From the NCBI RefSeq assembly GCF_030265065.1, contig NC_080400.1, positions 51,445,001 to 51,509,000 on the forward strand: 64,000 bases of DNA. Reading direction: 5' to 3'. The translations under genes were made by a program, and so were the position numbers. Of this stretch, positions 12,001-22,538 are shown in pieces. Position 1 is the stretch's first letter. The number at the start of each line of letters is the position of its first letter. The DNA is from Corythoichthys intestinalis. Lineage: Eukaryota > Chordata > Actinopteri > Syngnathiformes > Syngnathidae. The notes beneath the pieces are model-generated. The model saw only the letters and a program-made list of their open reading frames with translations. It made no database searches and was not told the DNA's origin.

Positions 12001-14719
12001 AGTCGCCATCTTTGGACTGAAAAGAACAGCCATAGAAGGAGAAATGGAATTTGGCAGTGACGCAAAAGAATTCATTGAACGGCACTTCTATGTAGATGAT
12101 GGGCTAAAGTCATTCTCTTCCATAGAGCAGGCCATTGATGTTCTTAGTAGGGCACAGAAGATGCTGGCTCAGTGTAACATACGCCTGCACAAAATCTCAT
12201 CCAATTGTCCTCTCATAACAGGAGCCTTTCCAACCGAAGATCGTGCTGTAGGCATGCAAGGTCTTGACATTGGGCAGACTACCCCACCAATGCAGCGCAG
12301 TTTGGGCTTAGGATGGGAGCTGTTGACTGACCAATTCAAGTTCCAAGTAAGAGTAAATGAAAGGCCGTTCACAAAAAGGGGAGTTCTGTCAGTTATCAAC
12401 AGTGTGTTCGACCCACTTGGTTTTGCTATTCCAGTAATCGTAGGGGGTAGAACCATACTCAGAGACATTTCCACAAATGTTTCAGAGTGGGACACTGAAC
12501 TGCCAAAAGACAAATTAGAACAGTGGCAAAAGTGGAAAAGTTCCCTCGGACACCTACAACATCTTGAAATTCCCAGAATGTACACTTCAATACCGCTGTC
12601 TGCAGCCCAAAGAATAGAGATTGACGTTTTTTGTGATGCTTCCACAAAAGCCGTAGGTGCGGTAGCCTACCTCAAACTCACAAATGAGGACGGACACAGC
12701 GAAGTGGGATTCCTCCTCGGCAAAGCACGTTTAGCTCCTAAACCAGACATCACCATACCCCGACTTGAACTCTGTGCAGCAGTCCTGGCCGTGGAAGTAG
12801 CAGAGTTGGTTCTAGAGGAGCTGGATGTCACAGTCGATCAGGTGAATCTTTACACAGACTCAAAGGTAGTGCTTGGGTACATCTCAAACACCAAGAGACG
12901 CTTTCACGTTTATGTGCACAACAGAGTCGAACGCATCAGGCGCTTTGCACAAACTCACCAGTGGCATTACGTGCCCACACACTTAAATCCGGCAGACCAT
13001 GCCACACGAGCGTTGCCCGCTGAGCAGCTCTCCAGCTCCACCTGGCTCAGAGGCCCAGCTTTCCTCTCCAGGTTGGACCAAAGTCAAGTTCGAAGTCAAA
13101 CCTTCGATCTCATAGACCCAGAGACTGACTGTGAGTTGCGTCCTGAGGTAACAACTTGCACTACCACCCTATCAAAAGGCCAGTTTAATAGTGCCAGATT
13201 TGAAAGGTTTTCAAGTTGGAAGGTGCTGCAAAAGGCTATTGCCAAACTCCAACATATAGCTCAATCATTCAAGAACAACTCTGAGGTTTCCTGTCGTGGC
13301 TGGCACAACTGCAACAAACATTTAACTGAAAAGTCACTGCAACTAGCCAAGACCACGATCATTCGCACCGTTCAAAGAGAGGTCTTCGCAGAAGATATTG
13401 GATGCATTGAAAAAGGCACAGCTTTAAAAAACTCAAGTCCACTCAGCAAACTGAATCCATTTGTTGACACGCAAGGGCTCCTTAAAGTTGGAGGCCGACT
13501 AAAGAAAGCACAGTTGTCTGCAGAAGAAACCAATCCCATACTAATCCCTGGAAAGCACCATCTTGCTCAGCTCATAATAAGACACTTTCACGAAAAATTA
13601 TGTCACCAGGGAAGGCATTTCACGGAGGGAGCAGTCAGAGCAGGGGGCTTTTGGATTGTGGGAGGAAAAAGAGCAGTAAGCAGTGTGATTTTCAAGTGCA
13701 TCACATGCCGCAAATTAAGGGGCAGGCAACCTGAACAGATCATGGCTGAGCTACCTGAAGACAGGCTGTCCACGGACCCTCCTTTCACAAATGTAGGCCT
13801 TGATGTGTTCGGTCCCTGGTCCGTTACAGTGAGAAAAACGCGTGGTGCTAATGCAGATGCTAAAAGATGGGCAGTCATATTCACCTGCATGAGTACACGT
13901 GCAATTCATATTGAAGTGATTGAGTCAATGGACACATCGTCATTCATTAATGCACTGCGTCGTTTCTTTGCCATCCGAGGTGGTGCCAAACTCTTGAGAT
14001 CTGATTGTGGGACAAATTTTGTGAGTGCCTGCAAAGAGCTCCAAATAGACAAACTAGGCTGTCACAATGACAAAATAGGCACATTCTTGAAAGACAGTGC
14101 GTGCAAATGGCAGTTTAATCCTCCACATGCATCCCATATGGCTGGTTCCTGGGAACGCATGATCGGCGTCACCCGAAAAATCCTCAATGCAATGCTCCTT
14201 GAACATCCATATGGGAAGCTCACACATGAAGTACTCGTGACATTGTTAGCTGAAGTCACCGCAATTGTAAATGCACGCCCGCTAACGGCTGTTTCTACAG
14301 ATCCCGAAAACCCAGTCATTCTTACTCCTGCGATGCTACTCACGCAAAAGGTTGGCACACCACCGATTCCACCAGGGCAGTTTCAGACCAGTGACCTATT
14401 CAAAGCCCAATGGAAGCGCGTGCAGTACTTAGCTAATGTTTTCTGGAGTCGTTGGCAGAAAGAATACATCGCAGGCTTGCAGGTTCGTCGCAAGTGGAAA
14501 ATAAAAAAGCCGAACCTTCAAATGGGCGACGTTGTTTTAATGAGGGAGTCTCTAGAACATAGGAATAATTGGCCACTCGGACTGATCACAAAATCTTTCC
14601 CAAGTGAGGACGGTAATGTCAGAAAAGTTGAGGTTAAGATTTTCCGAAACGGCGAGAATAGGTTTTACATTCGCCCAATTCGTGAAGTTGTGCTTTTGAT
14701 GTCTAAGGATAGCATGTAA
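9023..14719 (+). CDS. BEL/Pao gag-pol polyprotein
   Basis: A single frame of about 1,898 residues counting from the ATG at 9023. The frame is also open upstream into the LTR, but 9023 (MSQQEVSPP) is the natural start after the LTR. In order: an Ala/Glu-rich coiled gag N-terminus; a DUF1759-like gag core; zinc knuckles (CFKCCASTNHRARDC, about 10458-10502); an A17-type protease region (AMLDDQSNSSL, about 10763); reverse transcriptase (VVFDSSAQ about 11720, YVDDG about 12090); RNase H (VFCDASTKA about 12628); and integrase with a His/Cys region (about 13580-13720), DVFGPW, SDCGTNF and SWERMIGV. It would make the element's particle and copying enzymes. No host function is implied. Confidence 0.9.
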   Translation: MSQQEVSPPISQVVTRSEASHSHSSRRSRTSQAAAQARADAEAAYARARYAKRQIDMEVEKARIEATLHALKTEGEAEAALAAAKVWEATFEEEERAKVDLSEQGVFSKTPPSIRRAQEYVHAHFDDQRVQADGTQTPNTEHLVRHNDSQQPENSPKSAGAFPHVRHIDIADEEHLQSHRARTDISHQPTPSATPQSELSNLAAYLARRDLLTSGFKVFDNRPESYLSWKSMFCNATEGLNLKPSEELDLLTKWLGGESLQHAQRIRAVHVSNPQAGLQRLWQRLDKTYGSPEVIESSLFQRLQTFPRISNKDTHLLQELADLLLELSYAKSESYLPGLSFLDTPRGINPIVEKLPYGLQESWVTQGTKYKRENGAVYPPFSYFVRFVNDYAEMRTDPSFMLQCSNVINPRVDKTSVRRDKYRVPLAVNKIEISPAKLTALDPDKQCPIHQKPHSLVKCRGFRMKTLDERKNILKEHAICFKCCASTNHRARDCKAIIQCSECDSDAHVSAMHVGPPPWTPQDFNPPTQSHGGESEGPNPVNTASCTEVCGQGVKGKSCSKICLVNVYRRTSPEKKKRVYAMLDDQSNSSLARSAFFDMFNVQGTIFPYTMRTCAGLSETQGRKADGFVVEDVDGKVSMMLPTITECDQIPDNRDEIPSPEVAAAHPHLRSIASQIPPLDPSADILLLLGRDIIQAHKVRGQVNGPNNAPHAQRLDLGWVVIGDVCLSGAHKPTLNSFKTNVLNSGRPTFLSPCENTIVIKEKYTKNDPLNTQAELGQHIFQQTTNDDKVALSAEDALFLDIMHNNFAKDEANNWVAPLPFRSPRRRLPDNRQQAYNRLMSLRKTLRRKPEMRAHYAEFMEKIFSKGHAEPAPALAPDQECWYLPSFGVYHPQKPEKIRVVFDSSAQLDNVSLNDVLLKGPDLNNTLVGVLMRFRSDPYAVMADVEHMFHNFIVREDHRNYLRFLWFQNHDLDGKVQEFRMTVHVFGNCPSPSVAIFGLKRTAIEGEMEFGSDAKEFIERHFYVDDGLKSFSSIEQAIDVLSRAQKMLAQCNIRLHKISSNCPLITGAFPTEDRAVGMQGLDIGQTTPPMQRSLGLGWELLTDQFKFQVRVNERPFTKRGVLSVINSVFDPLGFAIPVIVGGRTILRDISTNVSEWDTELPKDKLEQWQKWKSSLGHLQHLEIPRMYTSIPLSAAQRIEIDVFCDASTKAVGAVAYLKLTNEDGHSEVGFLLGKARLAPKPDITIPRLELCAAVLAVEVAELVLEELDVTVDQVNLYTDSKVVLGYISNTKRRFHVYVHNRVERIRRFAQTHQWHYVPTHLNPADHATRALPAEQLSSSTWLRGPAFLSRLDQSQVRSQTFDLIDPETDCELRPEVTTCTTTLSKGQFNSARFERFSSWKVLQKAIAKLQHIAQSFKNNSEVSCRGWHNCNKHLTEKSLQLAKTTIIRTVQREVFAEDIGCIEKGTALKNSSPLSKLNPFVDTQGLLKVGGRLKKAQLSAEETNPILIPGKHHLAQLIIRHFHEKLCHQGRHFTEGAVRAGGFWIVGGKRAVSSVIFKCITCRKLRGRQPEQIMAELPEDRLSTDPPFTNVGLDVFGPWSVTVRKTRGANADAKRWAVIFTCMSTRAIHIEVIESMDTSSFINALRRFFAIRGGAKLLRSDCGTNFVSACKELQIDKLGCHNDKIGTFLKDSACKWQFNPPHASHMAGSWERMIGVTRKILNAMLLEHPYGKLTHEVLVTLLAEVTAIVNARPLTAVSTDPENPVILTPAMLLTQKVGTPPIPPGQFQTSDLFKAQWKRVQYLANVFWSRWQKEYIAGLQVRRKWKIKKPNLQMGDVVLMRESLEHRNNWPLGLITKSFPSEDGNVRKVEVKIFRNGENRFYIRPIREVVLLMSKDSM

Positions 14720-14785
14720 AACGAGTTGTTGTTTTGTATCGTTCATTAGTTAAGGGCTGACATCTTGCAGATGTCAGGCGGGGAG

Positions 14786-15434
14786 TGTTATGTCCTCTGG
14801 TCTTATGTTGACTACTTTTTGGGTTTAATTTCTTTCTAAGATTGTACATTGTTCATCCGTCCACAGGATGTCGCTATTCTAACTCAGAATCTTAAGTTTT
14901 TCTTTGGTATTGCTGTTTGCGCTCGGCTTCCCCTAGTGGCGACTTGCTGTAAGCAGCAGGCAGAAAGAACTTTTTATTTCAGTTGGAAAAGAGGCCTTGA
15001 GGTGTTAAGACGTTGCACACCTCCTCTGCACCATACATCGTTGGGAACCCTTGACAAAACAAAATCTGTAAGTTTGTACGTTTTAACAGTGGGTTAGATG
15101 TAATTTTGGTGTGTCTATTCTGTTATTTTGTTGTTATTTATGTGGCGCGAACCCACACGTTTTTGTGCTAAGCTAAAGTAGCCACTTCATTTCATTTGCT
15201 CATAATGGAGCCAGTTTTCTGTTATTTACATAAACATGTTATTGTATAGAACCTTTTATTTTGTGTATAACATTGGTGTTTTATGTATGTTTCAGTTTTA
15301 CCACACACACACACGCACACGCACGTTCACGCGAAGAAATAAATGAGAGGAAGGAGTTTGGGCCTCCATTTTTCTTTGTTGGTTTAGCTCGCTGCCAAAG
15401 TCGAGTAGCCATACGCTCGGCTGAGGGCAGAAGA
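14786..15434 (+). repeat. 3' LTR of the BEL/Pao element
   Basis: 649 bp. It follows a purine-rich stretch (GGCGGGGAG) and reads as identical to the 5' LTR. It is followed by the ATCAT duplication and then host-unit sequence. Confidence 0.9.
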
Positions 15435-15439
15435 ATCAT

Positions 15440-15525
15440 GTTTCACCCATAAAATCCCCCCAAAATCCAGCTGTGGCCATTCACAGCTGTGTCTTGACAC
15501 TCGTTGATACATGCTACATGGAGTT
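15440..15525. other. Unit A sequence between the BEL element and the L2-type LINE
   Basis: About 85 bp starting GTTTCACCCATAAAATCCCC. It continues the sequence left of the BEL element and matches 36898-36985 and 58899-58995. Non-coding. Confidence 0.6.
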
Positions 15526-16199
15526 ATTGAATTCAATTCAATTCAATTCAATTTTATTTGTATAGCCCTCAATCACAACAGAAGTCTCAAAGGGCTTTAC
15601 AGAGGCAATATGATACACAGTTAGAAATGAAGCAACAAAGATATTCATCTTTGTTGCTAGATACAGTTCAAGTCCTGGGTATCCCCTATCCTTAAGACCC
15701 TTCATGCCGGCAAGGAAAAACTCCAAAAACTCCAGAGTCGATTGGGAGAAAAATGAGAAACCTTGGGGAGTACCACAGTCAGGAGAGATCCACTCCCAGG
15801 ACGGATAGACAGGAACCCCAGAACTGCTAATGGGAATTAGCAAGCGAAGTTATAGTCCGTAAAAATACAGTGGAGTAAAGGAGCAAGAAGAGGTCCCTCT
15901 AGTCAGATGAGACGGGGGTAGCAGCGAGGACGTCTATCCAGCCAGGGGTCCGGACAGTCAGGAGGCTGTAGCTGAAAAATAGCCCCTCCCCAGAGGGGAG
16001 GGGGGAAAGGGGACACCAGGTGACTAGTGATGAAGAGACTAGACAACTAGATATTAACGTTGGAAAATAGAAATAAAGTAAGACAAGTGGTAGGTAGAGT
16101 AAGAAAAGGAGATAGAACTCAGTGGCTGTACTGCCCCCAGCATTATAGCTTCTAGTGCAGCTTAGACTAAACTGTGAGTCTACTCCGACTTCAACTAGC

Positions 16200-19195
16200 C
16201 TAACCATAAGCTTTGTCGAAAAGGAACGTTTTTAATCTAATCTTAAATGTGCAGACTGTCTCGGCTTCTTTAATACTAGCTGGAAGCTGATTCCATAAAA
16301 CAGGGGCTTGGTGGCTAAAGGCTCTAGCTCCGACAGTACTTTTATAAACCCTGGGAACTACCAGTAGACCTGCATTCTGAGATCGGAGTGTTCTGTTGGG
16401 GCGGAATGGAACCGGAGCATCGGTGAGATAAGATGGCCCCAACCCATTAATGGTCTTAAATGTAAGAAGGAGTATTTTAAATTTAATTCTAAACTCGACT
16501 GGAAGCCAGTGAAGTGCCTGGAGCACAGGGGTGATGTGCTCTCTTGTATTGGTTCCTGTTAAAAGTCTTGCTGCTGCGTTTTGGACTAGCTGAAGACCTT
16601 TTAGAGAGGTTTTAGGACAAGCTGCAAGTAGGGAGTTACAGTAATCCAATCTCGATGTAACGAACGCGTGAATTAATTTTTCTGCATCGCTTTTAGATAA
16701 AATATTTCTAATTTTGGCGATGTTGCGCAGGTGAAAGAAAGCCGTTCAACAGGTTTGTTTAATGTGTGCTTTAAACGATAAGTCAGGGTCAAATAAAACT
16801 CCTAGGTTTTTAACTGTGGCGCTGGAGGCTACACTTACATTGTCCAGAGTGACTATCTGGGCAGCTAAAGAGTCTCTCACACTTTTCGGGCCTATTATAA
16901 GGACTTCTGTCTTTTCAGGGTTAAGTAGAAGATAGTGCTCATCCAGGTATTTATATCTCGGACGCAGGCGCTTAGTTTTTCTACTTGCCTGACGTGCTCA
17001 GGTTTAATTGATAAATACAGTTGTGTGTCGTCAGCGTAACAATGAAAGTTAATGCTATGTTTTCTGATGATATTACCTAGAGGAAGCATATACAGCGTAA
17101 ACAAGATGGGCCCGAGGACCGATCCTTGCGGCACACCATAACTAACTCTAGAGTACGATGATGATTGCTGATTTACATTGACAAACTGGTACCTATTAGA
17201 TAAATATGATTTAAACCAGCAGAGGGCTGCTCCTCTAATGCCTATGTCACATTCTAATCTCTGCAATAAGATATTATGGTCGATTGTGTCAAAGGCTGCA
17301 CTCAGGTCCAACAGAACCAGGATCAAGACTAATCCAACGTCAGCGGCAAGTAGCAAGTCATTAGTTACTTTAACTAATGCGGTTTCAGTGCTATGATGAG
17401 CTCGAAAGCCAGACTGGAAATGTTCAAATAAACTATTGTCCTGTAAGTGCTGACAGAGCTGTTTAATTGCCACTCTTTCAAGGACTTTGGAGAGAAATGG
17501 TAAGTTAGAAATAGGTTTATAATTGGCCAAAATATCAGGATCAAGAGTAGGTTTTTTCAAGAGCGGTTTAATAACTGCATATTTAAAGGACTGTGGCACG
17601 TAGCCAGTAACTAATGAGGTATTTATTATATTTAAGATAGTGTCAATAGTTAGAGGCAGGGTCTCTTTAAAAAGTTTGGTTGGGATTGGGTCGAGGAGGC
17701 ACGTTGATGGTTTGGAGGACATTATAATTGAAATTACATCGATTTGGTCTACAGTGGTAAAGTTATTTAATATTTTAGAGGGGTTTATAGGAGATTCCGA
17801 ATTCTTTGTCTGCACTTTATCAGACCTAATAACTGGAAGTGATTCATTTATTTTATTTCTAATAGTTGCGATTTTATTGTTAAAAAATTTTAGGAAGTCA
17901 TCACAGCTAAGGGTGGTTGGGATATGAGGTTCTATTGAGCTGTGACTGTTTGTCAGCCTTGCTACAGTGCTGAACAGAAACCTAGGATTATTTTTGTTTT
18001 CATCTATTAAGGATGAGTAATATCTGGTTTTAGCCGTACGCAAGGCCTGCTTATATGTCACTAAGCTGTGTTTCCAGGCAGAGAGGGTGTGCTCTGTGTT
18101 GGAACGGCGCCAAAGTCTTTCTAATTTACGTGTCGATTGTTTAAGAGAGCGTGTTTCAGCATTATACCAGGGAGAGGCTCGTCTCGGCTTGACAAACTTT
18201 AATTTGGAGGGGGCGACGACATCGAGGGTAGTACGAAACGTAAACATAACACGATCAACAAACTCGTCATTAACAGCAAGGCCGGACATTATTGCTTCAT
18301 AATTAGATGACATGGAGGCAAATATAGGCTGAATTATCTGTTTATACTCTGAAACAGAGCGATCACCTAATGTCCTTTTCATCTGACTTCTAGTCACTAG
18401 TGGCGGATTATCTTGAAGCACAAACTGAAAGGTAATTAGAAAATGATCAGACAGTACGGGGTTGTGGGGATGGACACTAAGATCACTAATCTCCGTACCA
18501 TAGGTTAAAATCAAGTCCAGGGTGTGCTTGTGACTATGAGTTGGTTTATTTACATTTTGAATGAAGCCAGTCCCATCTAGTAGGTCATTAAAGGCCTTAC
18601 CAAGGGAGTCACCTTCATCATCAACATGTATATTAAAATCCCCTACAATTATAATTCTATCCCAGCTTAGCAAAATACTAGATAAAAAGTCAGAGAAATC
18701 TAACAAAAACTGTGAGTAGGGACCAGGGGGACGGTAAACCACTATGAAAAGAACTGGTTTTTGGTTCTTCCAGTTAGCATCTATAATTGATAGTGCTAGA
18801 CTTTCAAAGGAGTTATAAATGTAATTAGCTTTACTTTTTGGGCTAATACCTAAACAAGAGTGTGATATTACTGCCACCCCCCCTCCACGGCCCGTGCTTC
18901 TAGCTGTGTGAAAATTCACGTGACTTGGGGGTGTGGATTCATTACGTCTAACAAAGTCATCCTGCTGAAGCCAAGTTTCAGTCAGGGCCAAAATATGAAT
19001 ATTATAATCCCCAATTAAGTCATTAACTAACAGAGATTTGGGCGAGATTGACCTGATGTTTAATAATCCGCATCTTATATATTTATTACGAGCTATTTTA
19101 TTTTCACTGCTATCAGGGACTATATGTATTAAATTCTTTGGTCTCGTTCCTATAGTACTCTGTTTTCCCCTGTTCACTATATGAGGCACGGACAC
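16200..19195 (-). pseudogene. L2-type LINE ORF2: endonuclease and reverse transcriptase, lightly broken
   Basis: The main frame (19195 down to 16895) encodes an AP-type endonuclease ([37 protein letters not shown]) and a reverse transcriptase ([45 protein letters not shown]). A one-base loss near 16945 shifts the frame just after INTWMS. A TGA at 16746-16748 interrupts the next part. The C-terminal region then runs open from 16745 to 16200, ending FDKAYG. Two lesions in about 3 kb indicate a fairly young copy that can no longer make full ORF2. Catalytic motifs are otherwise intact. The start may lie somewhat upstream of 19195. Confidence 0.85.
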
Positions 19196-19313
19196 AGTCT
19201 CTATCTTCTGTCCTGAATTTTGGATTTGTGACAGCTCGGAAAGAGGCGAGTGGTCACTACTAACAGAGTTGTTTTACACTACAACACTGCGCCCGGGCCC
19301 CCACTCTGAAGTG

Positions 19314-20201
19314 TCACTTTGGGAGACTTAGTTTGGCGGCCAAATTTCGAGTTAAGAGAGCAGCACCGTCCCAAGTCGGATGAATGCCGTCTCGGCGCAT
19401 GAGCCCGGGCTTGCCCCAAAACGCGTGCCAGTTATCAACAAAGACTATATCGTTTTCTGGGCACCATCTAGACAACCAGCGGTTAAATGATGAGAATCTA
19501 GAGTACATCTCATCATTGACCAAATTAGGCAGAGGACCAGAGAAAACTACAGTGTCCGCCATCGACTTAGCAAGTTCACACACCGAGGCTACGTTTAATT
19601 TAAGCACCTCAGACTGTCTCCGCCGGGCGTCGTTACCGCCTGCGTGAATCACGATACGGCGGAACCTCTTCCTACTCTGCTTTAAGAGCCTGAGGTTTCC
19701 TTCGATGTCACCGACTCTGGCCCCTGGGTAACACCTGACAGACACCGCCGGGTGCTTCACGTCTCTAACTATGGAGCTTCCAATTACGAGAGTGTCTGGT
19801 TCAGCCGGTGTGTCGCTGAGGGGGGCAAACCTATTGCTGACGTGAAGCTGCTGGTGCACTAAGGTTGTGCGTTTACCACTGCGCTTCCCCCGTACAGTCA
19901 CAAATCCGTCCTTAATTTCCCCCGGCTGCACGGGGCTCGCTGGGGGGCTAACGGCGCTAGCAATCCTACTACCGCAAGCACGACCTGCGGGCCCTGCCAC
20001 TACCTGGCTATAGCTAGGACTAGCTTTCGTCTCTAGGGTGCAGAGCCGTGCTTCTAGCTCAGAAACCCTGGTCTCCAACCCTGAGACCAAGCTACACTTC
20101 CTACAGCTACTACTGCCCTCGACGAAGGAGCCAGGGTGCTCGCTATACATACAGCACACTGAGCAGAAAAGACGGGAGGAAGAAGGCAGAGGGCTAGCCA
20201 T
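19314..20201 (-). CDS. L2-type LINE ORF1 with SGNH-esterase domain
   Basis: The frame encodes 295 residues. The N-terminus has paired cysteines (FCSVCCMY and CRKC) followed by a leucine/glutamate-rich segment (GLETRVSELEARLCTLETK) that should form a coiled coil. A basic linker leads to an SGNH-hydrolase-like domain from about residue 135: VIGSSIVRD (block I serine), HAGGNDARR (GGND block) and RDGIHPTWDG (block V Asp/His). Such esterase-type ORF1 proteins are known from CR1/L2-group LINEs and are thought to act in the ribonucleoprotein. The frame is intact. ORF2 starts about 120 bp downstream on the same strand. Confidence 0.82.
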   Translation of the reverse strand: MASPLPSSSRLFCSVCCMYSEHPGSFVEGSSSCRKCSLVSGLETRVSELEARLCTLETKASPSYSQVVAGPAGRACGSRIASAVSPPASPVQPGEIKDGFVTVRGKRSGKRTTLVHQQLHVSNRFAPLSDTPAEPDTLVIGSSIVRDVKHPAVSVRCYPGARVGDIEGNLRLLKQSRKRFRRIVIHAGGNDARRRQSEVLKLNVASVCELAKSMADTVVFSGPLPNLVNDEMYSRFSSFNRWLSRWCPENDIVFVDNWHAFWGKPGLMRRDGIHPTWDGAALLTRNLAAKLSLPK

Positions 20202-20432
20202 AGCTCGGATAAGCTAGGCTAGCAAGATAGAGCTAAAGAGGAGAGTAGAGTAGTTTTAATCCACGACCTGTTAAATCGTGGGATAAAACAAATTAAGGAG
20301 CACTAGGAGAGCCGAACCAGCCTAGGATCGATTCTCCGATGTGTCCGTGGGATAAAACAAATTGAGGAGCACTAGGAGATTAGCGACTAGTAGCAGCGCT
20401 AACAAACAAACGATACACTCACCGGATGTGTG

Positions 20433-20629
20433 TATTCGAAACAAGGTAAGTACGTGATAATATCTCGTTAAAGTCATGGCGTCTGTAATTCTGCTCTCGC
20501 ATGCTCTCACCTCCAGTTCGGGTTTTGCTGTTTAAATTTTTTTTTTCTTTTTTTTTTTTTTAAATGCCCTGCTGTTAAAAATTTTCTTCCCCCAGAAAAT
20601 TAAGATTTTAAGCATTCCAATGATGTATC
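20433..20629. other. Unit A sequence between the L2-type LINE and the next insertion
   Basis: Continues the unit sequence (AAACAAGGTAAGTACGTGAT...), matching 36997-37180 and 59000-59187. Contains poly-T. Non-coding. Confidence 0.6.
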
Positions 20630-21106
20630 ACACAGATGTAACACTGATAAAAGTACAGCTCATGGTTTTTTATTAAGAACTGTATTTTAGATGACTGTTG
20701 TGAACTGAAATATCCACTAGATGGCACTACATGATTAGGCATTACACTAAAAGTGGGGGTATGAGCATTGCATTTTGGGAAATGGAGATGCTATTGTAAC
20801 GGTTAAATGTGTCTCATGTTGATGACGTGGGCAAGCGCGGGAGTCGAGTGCAAAAAGAGAGGGAAAAAGTGGTTGTTATTGAGTGGTTGGCGGTGCAATA
20901 AAGAGTCGGGACGGCTTCGCCCAAAAGAGCACAAGTCTACTGAGTTTTGTCTACCACGAAGAGTGTGCCTACAGCAACCCACACGGTCCGCTACATTGGT
21001 GGCAGCGGTGTTTTTGTGTGTTTCCGGATAGTGGATACTTTTTGCCTCTTCGGACTTTTGCTGGACTTTTCTAGTCGGCTGCTACCTGGCTAGCTGTGCT
21101 CCTGTT

Positions 21107-22276
21107 TTGGGCGGAATGTTCGGCGCTTTGAAACGCGGCAGCATGGATTGCGACATCGATGAGGATTATTGTGCTCCGTGGACGGATGCCTCGAGTGGCG
21201 TGAGAGTCGAACTCCCTGCGCCTTTTCGCGGGGACGGCGCCAAGCCTTTTGCTACTTGGGTGAAGCAGTTTGAGGCCGCCGTGCGCGCGCAGGCGAGGCC
21301 CGGGAGTTACGCTGCCGCTCTGGTGAGTCTTCTACCCACGAGGCTGGATGGCGCGGCTTTCCTGCTGTGGAACAGTTTGGGTCCGGACGTTCAATGTGAC
21401 TATGGGCGAGTGAAAGAAAAATTGAAGGAGGCTTTCGGCCAACAACAATTCCTGTTGTATTTCCAAACTTGCGTCGGTGCGCGGCCTCGTCAGCCTAATG
21501 AGAGTTTGGACGTTTACGCGGCTGATATCTCCAGGCTTGTGGCCGAAGCTTTCCCGGACTATGACAAAGTTGCCAGGAGTGGTGAGACCTTTCGGCGTTT
21601 TCTTGCCGGTCTCGATCCTGCCCTGCAGGCTAAGTGCCACGAGCAAGGGGCCACTGACGTTGAGGAGGCGTTGATAATTGCGGGCCGTTGTGAACGGGCC
21701 AGGTTGGCTCTGAAGTCGAGCACACCTCCTGTTGCGCTCTCCATCCAGCAACCTGCTGTTGTGGCAACCCTCGGTTCATCTTCTCAGAGGGCGGAGGACG
21801 GAAAAGTGGACTCGACGGAGAAGCTGGTTCATATGCTGGGGCAGCTCAATTCAAGGATGGATGACTTGCAGTTGGAGGTGAGAGAGCTGAGATCGCAGTC
21901 TCGTGACGTCGGGCGTGGTGGTCGGCGTTCCCCTTTTCCGGAGGTCCGTCAACAGAGCCCGGGAGAGCGTCGCGAACATCGTCGTGCCTGTCGCTGTGAT
22001 TGTGGTGGAGTTGGCTGCAGATCGACTTCCAGGGGCTTCCGAGCGGAGGACGACGTGAGGGGACGGTCCCCTGAACGTGGATCTCAACGAGGATTGGACA
22101 GGCGGTGGTCTCCACGCGCCCGCGACGCCGAGTTGGGTTCTGCTGGATACCAGCACGCCAGTGGGAGCCTTTCGCGCACTACGGAGGAGCAACGTGCAAG
22201 GCGCGGTGTCAGGTTTTTGTCACCCTCTCGACGCTCACCTTCCCCACATGGACATGGACAGGGAAACTTCCTGTAG
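21107..22276 (+). CDS. Gypsy gag region
   Basis: An open frame of 389 residues directly after the 5' LTR. The central part (AAFLLWNSLGPD, QANESLDVYAADI-like segment, FRRFLAGLDPALQAKCHEQG) resembles the Ty3/gypsy capsid region. The C-terminal third is arginine- and serine-rich, which would suit nucleic-acid binding. I do not see a classical CCHC knuckle, although a Cys-rich patch (CRCDCGGVGC) is present. Confidence 0.75.
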   Translation: MGGMFGALKRGSMDCDIDEDYCAPWTDASSGVRVELPAPFRGDGAKPFATWVKQFEAAVRAQARPGSYAAALVSLLPTRLDGAAFLLWNSLGPDVQCDYGRVKEKLKEAFGQQQFLLYFQTCVGARPRQPNESLDVYAADISRLVAEAFPDYDKVARSGETFRRFLAGLDPALQAKCHEQGATDVEEALIIAGRCERARLALKSSTPPVALSIQQPAVVATLGSSSQRAEDGKVDSTEKLVHMLGQLNSRMDDLQLEVRELRSQSRDVGRGGRRSPFPEVRQQSPGERREHRRACRCDCGGVGCRSTSRGFRAEDDVRGRSPERGSQRGLDRRWSPRARDAELGSAGYQHASGSLSRTTEEQRARRGVRFLSPSRRSPSPHGHGQGNFL

Positions 22277-22538
22277 CTGGTATCGGGACCCAGATGCCAG
22301 CGTTGTCGTCGCAGGGTCAAAGTGAGATTACTACAGCTACGCCTCCTCGTTCGGTGGGTGAGTCTGAGCCTACAGCTTATATCAAGGGACTGGTCGAAAA
22401 CATTGACGTGACTGTGCTAATTGATTCGGGGTCTACTGTTTCATTGATTTCTGAGGAATTTAAGATGTCCATTCCAACCCTGCGTAAACGTGTGTTGAAT
22501 ACACTGTTCCCGTTGGCACGGGCGGTAAATGGGCAACC

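Larger units (their letters stand above)
8341..15434 (+). mobile_element. BEL/Pao LTR retrotransposon, looks whole
   Basis: Two 649-bp LTRs (8341-8989 and 14786-15434) read as identical and bracket one long polyprotein frame. A 5-bp duplication ATCAT flanks the element (8336-8340 and 15435-15439). The pre-insertion sequence is preserved in unit D near 58900. By eye no break is seen. Apparently identical LTRs indicate a very recent insertion. Fossil class: BEL/Pao, by the order gag-protease-reverse transcriptase-RNase H-integrase and by the motifs described under the coding region. Confidence 0.92.
15526..20432 (-). mobile_element. Nearly full-length L2-type LINE
   Basis: On the minus strand the order is a 5' UTR (about 20202-20432), ORF1 (19314-20201), ORF2 (about 16200-19195) and a 3' UTR ending in AATTG repeats (15526-15552 on the plus strand reads as AATTC repeats). 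The flanking unit sequence continues on both sides (GAGTTATTG and ATTCGAAACAAGG), as seen uninterrupted in unit B near 36980-37000. The 5' UTR holds a direct repeat about 70 bp apart (20279 and 20348, GTGGGATAAAACAAATT). Target duplication is unclear. Confidence 0.85.

Noticed and set aside
15526-15560. AATTC tandem run as a possible CRISPR or satellite
   Set aside because: It is the 3' tail of the minus-strand L2-type LINE. No spacer-repeat structure of CRISPR type exists anywhere in the window.
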